Of a DNA stretch of 64,000 nt, positions 61,890 to 64,000 are shown one piece after another. The translations under genes were made by a program, and so were the position numbers. The notes below the pieces were generated by a model. The model saw only the letters and a list, made by a program, of their open reading frames with translations. It was not told the DNA's origin and did no database searches. Where the stretch lies: NCBI RefSeq assembly GCF_018413645.1, contig NZ_JAHCDA010000003.1, positions 298,969-362,968 on the forward strand, given 5' to 3'. The first letter of the stretch is position 1; the number at the start of each line of letters is the position of its first letter. This DNA is from Roseococcus pinisoli. Its GTDB lineage: Bacteria; Pseudomonadota; Alphaproteobacteria; Acetobacterales; Acetobacteraceae.

Positions 61890-63413
61890 ATGAGTCTCGC
61901 GCGCATCGCGACCTTCGCGTTTGCCGGAATCCAGGCGGTTCCTGTCGAGGTGCAGGTTCAGCTTGCGCCCGGACTTCCCGCCTTCCTCGTGGTCGGGCTG
62001 GCCGATAAGGCCGTGGCGGAAAGCCGCGAGCGTGTCCGAGCCGCGCTGATCGGCCTCGGCCTCGCTCTGCCGGCGAGGCGCGTGCTGGTGAATCTGGCGC
62101 CGGCCGATCTCGCGAAGGAGGGCAGCCATTACGACCTCCCCATCGCGCTGGCCTTGCTCGCCGCCATGGAGGTCATCCCGCGCGACGAGCTGGCGGGCTT
62201 CGCTGCCTTGGGCGAGCTCTCGCTGGATGGTTCCGTTCTTCCGGTCGCCGGTGTTCTGCCCGCGGCCCTCGGCGCTTCGGCTCGCAACCTCGGCCTGATC
62301 TGCCCCGAGGCGCAGGGAGGCGAGGCCGCCTGGGCCGGCCGCGGCGAGGTGCTGGCACCGGCCGATCTCCCCATGCTGCTCAACCATTTCCGCGGCGTGC
62401 AGGTGATGAGCCCGCCATCGCCCCCACCGCTGCAGCGCGAGGAATGGCGTGGCCCATGCCTGTCCGAGGTAAAGGGGCAGGAGACGGCCAAGCGTGCCCT
62501 GGAGATCGCGGCGGCGGGCGGGCACAACCTGTTGCTCATAGGTCCTCCTGGCGCGGGGAAGTCCATGCTCGCCTCGCGCCTGCCGGGCCTGCTGCCCGCG
62601 CTGACCCCGCCCGAGGCGCTGGAGCTGTCGATGATCCATTCCGTCGCCGGCCTGCTGCGCGACGGCAGGCTGCTCACCCAGCCGCCCTTCCGCGAGCCGC
62701 ATCACTCGGCCAGCCAGGCGGCGCTCATCGGCGGCGGCCATCGGGCAAGGCCGGGGGAGATCAGCCTCGCGCATCATGGCGTCCTGTTCCTCGACGAATG
62801 GCCGGAATTTCCGCGTCCCGCGCTGGAAGCGCTGCGCCAGCCCATGGAGGCGGGCCGCGTGGTCATCGCGAGGGCCAATGCGCACGTGAACTATCCGGCC
62901 CGCTTCCAATGCGTCGCCGCGATGAACCCCTGCCGCTGCGGCTATCTGGGGGAGAGCGCGCGCGAATGCTCGCGGGCGCCGCGCTGCGGCGAGGATTATG
63001 CCGACAAGCTCAGCGGCCCGCTGCTCGACCGCATGGACATCACGCTCGAGGTCCAGGCCGTGCCGCCCCGCGAGCTGGCGCGCGCGCCGGCAGGCGAGCC
63101 GACTCGCATCGTGGCCGCGCGTGTGCAGGCCGCGCGCGACCGTCAGCGCGCCCGCTATGGAGTGGAGGGGCCACGCCACAATGCGGCGGCCGACGGCGCG
63201 CTTCTCGAAGCGACGGCGGGACTCGATGCGGAGGCCCGGGACCTGCTGGAAAAGGCGGCCGAGCGCCTGGGACTGTCGGCGCGCGGCTTTGTGCGCACCA
63301 TCCGCGTCGCCCGCACCATCGCCGACCTGGAGGGCGCGGCGAAGGTCCGGCGCGCGCATGTGGCCGAGGCCCTCTCCTACCGCGGAAGGCGGGGTCTGCG
63401 GCGCGCCGCGTGA
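61890..63413 (+). CDS. YifB/ComM-family Mg-chelatase-like AAA+ ATPase
   Basis: The 507-residue protein starts MSLARIATFAFAGIQAVPVEVQVQLAPGLP, then an N-terminal ChlI-like domain (LVVGLADKAVAESRERVRAAL), an AAA+ core with Walker A GPPGAGKS near 217, FLDEWPEF as Walker B, and a cysteine-bearing AMNPCRCGYLG segment. It matches YifB/ComM, which in naturally competent bacteria helps branch migration during transformation; many non-competent bacteria also carry it. The ATG at 61890 is chosen from the conserved N-terminus, though its Shine-Dalgarno is distant. Confidence 0.93.
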   Translation: MSLARIATFAFAGIQAVPVEVQVQLAPGLPAFLVVGLADKAVAESRERVRAALIGLGLALPARRVLVNLAPADLAKEGSHYDLPIALALLAAMEVIPRDELAGFAALGELSLDGSVLPVAGVLPAALGASARNLGLICPEAQGGEAAWAGRGEVLAPADLPMLLNHFRGVQVMSPPSPPPLQREEWRGPCLSEVKGQETAKRALEIAAAGGHNLLLIGPPGAGKSMLASRLPGLLPALTPPEALELSMIHSVAGLLRDGRLLTQPPFREPHHSASQAALIGGGHRARPGEISLAHHGVLFLDEWPEFPRPALEALRQPMEAGRVVIARANAHVNYPARFQCVAAMNPCRCGYLGESARECSRAPRCGEDYADKLSGPLLDRMDITLEVQAVPPRELARAPAGEPTRIVAARVQAARDRQRARYGVEGPRHNAAADGALLEATAGLDAEARDLLEKAAERLGLSARGFVRTIRVARTIADLEGAAKVRRAHVAEALSYRGRRGLRRAA

Positions 63414-63445
63414 CGAGCCCGGTTGTTTCGGTCTAAGTCGGCGCC

Positions 63446-64000
63446 GTGATCCGCGCGCCGCTCCTTGCCCTGCTGCTGCTGCTTCCGATCACCACGCTGG
63501 CGCAGCCGGTCGTGGCGGAGCGCCAGATGGTCGTGGCCTCCCATCCCCTTGCGGCCGAGGCCGGCCAGGCCGTGCTTCGCGCGGGAGGGACCGCGGTGGA
63601 TGCGGCGGTCACCGTGCAGGCCGTCCTCAGCTTGGTCGAGCCGCAGGCATCGGGCATCGGAGGCGGCGCCTTCCTCCTGCACTGGAACCCAGCCGGTCAC
63701 GAGCTCACCGCCTGGGACGGGCGCGAGACGGCGCCGGCGGCGGCCCGTGGCGACCTGTTCCTGAATGACGGCCGGCCGATGGAGTTCCTCGACGCCATCG
63801 TCGGCGGTCGCGCGGTCGGCGTGCCGGGCGTCATGCGCATGCTGGAGGAGGCCCATCGCGCGCATGGCAAGCTGCCCTGGGCCGATCTCTTCGCGCCGGC
63901 CATCCGGCTGGCGGAGGAAGGCTTCCCCGTCTCGCCGCGGCTGGCCCAGTCCATCGCCGTCAGCGCCGAGACCCTGCGCAGGGACGCCGCCGCGCGCGCG
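63446..64000 (+). CDS. gamma-glutamyltransferase, N-terminal part (cut by window end)
   Basis: An open frame runs from a GTG at 63446 to the last base (185 codons). It has a signal peptide (IRAPLLALLLLLPITTLAQP), then VVASHPLAAEAGQAVLRAGGTAVDAAV, SGIGGGAFLLHW and GVPGVMRMLEEAHRAHGKLPW, the N-terminal signature of gamma-glutamyltransferases (Ntn hydrolases that self-cleave before a Thr beyond this fragment). It would act on glutathione and gamma-glutamyl compounds in the periplasm. The catalytic threonine lies outside the window. Confidence 0.92.
   Translation, partial: MIRAPLLALLLLLPITTLAQPVVAERQMVVASHPLAAEAGQAVLRAGGTAVDAAVTVQAVLSLVEPQASGIGGGAFLLHWNPAGHELTAWDGRETAPAAARGDLFLNDGRPMEFLDAIVGGRAVGVPGVMRMLEEAHRAHGKLPWADLFAPAIRLAEEGFPVSPRLAQSIAVSAETLRRDAAARA

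Noticed and set aside
1-64000. CRISPR arrays, insertion sequences, phage genes, classic riboswitches
   Set aside because: None recognised by eye; no regularly spaced repeats, transposase or integrase motifs were seen. A profile search (CRISPR finder, Rfam, ISfinder) would be decisive.

Overview
The window is GC-rich, densely packed bacterial chromosome. It most resembles an alphaproteobacterium of the Rhodospirillales, probably Acetobacteraceae (Roseomonas-like). The evidence is a GTTC-N7-GTTC LexA box over the lexA promoter, a RegB/RegA-type redox two-component pair, a cyoABCD quinol oxidase, leuCDB directly behind rplS, and several signal-peptide-bearing solute receptors beside small catabolic genes. 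The genus is inferred from gene content and style, not from a marker comparison. No insertion sequence, integrase, phage gene or CRISPR array was recognised.

Layout. 1-6.1 kb: the end of an N-formylglutamate amidohydrolase gene, lexA with its SOS box, a divergent SDR/epimerase, an ABHD10-like hydrolase, two sugar transferases (GT4 and GT9) and a NYN/OST-HTH protein. 6.2-15.7 kb: housekeeping genes thrS, infC, ffh, rpsP-rimM-trmD-rplS, then a strong intrinsic terminator and leuC-leuD-leuB. 15.8-20.1 kb: tRNA-Arg(ACG), an orphan MASE1-PAS-PAS-HWE histidine kinase in AT-richer surroundings, a DMT exporter and a GlsB-like membrane protein. 20.2-26.1 kb: a LysR regulator divergent from a 1192-residue fused CydDC-like ABC exporter, then an MFS transporter.

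26.3-33.0 kb holds a tightly coupled respiratory operon, cyoA-cyoB-cyoC-cyoD-SURF1-regB-regA. Every junction from cyoB onward is a 4-bp overlap. It ties a terminal quinol oxidase to an assembly factor and to a redox-sensing kinase/regulator pair. 33.0-41.2 kb is catabolic: FMN reductase, SDR, a minus-strand operon (small AtzG/GatC-like protein, amidase, nucleoside phosphorylase-like protein, TctC-type receptor) and a plus-strand operon (CoA transferase, HMG-CoA lyase-like enzyme, exported amidohydrolase).

41.4-45.9 kb: rplY-pth-(unknown)-ychF-mgtC-like, an SDHAF4/DUF1674 gene and htpX. 46.0-57.2 kb: a TRAP transporter followed by hyuA/hyuB-type ATP-dependent cyclic-amide hydrolases, a 3-hydroxyacyl-CoA dehydrogenase-like enzyme, SDR, RidA, an M20 N-carbamoyl amidohydrolase and a D-2-hydroxyacid dehydrogenase. 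This looks like uptake and degradation of a cyclic amide or other nitrogen-containing acid. 57.3-64.0 kb: a thioesterase coupled to a receptor-like protein with no signal peptide, minC-minD-minE, a serine hydrolase, comM-like, and the start of a gamma-glutamyltransferase gene.

The best leads for new biology are the cyo-SURF1-regBA operon with an unassigned palindrome at its head, the amidase with its small partner protein, the hyuAB/TRAP/RidA/M20 cluster, the signal-less NMT1/SsuA-like protein coupled to a thioesterase, and the terminator plus start-site hairpin separating rplS from leuCDB.
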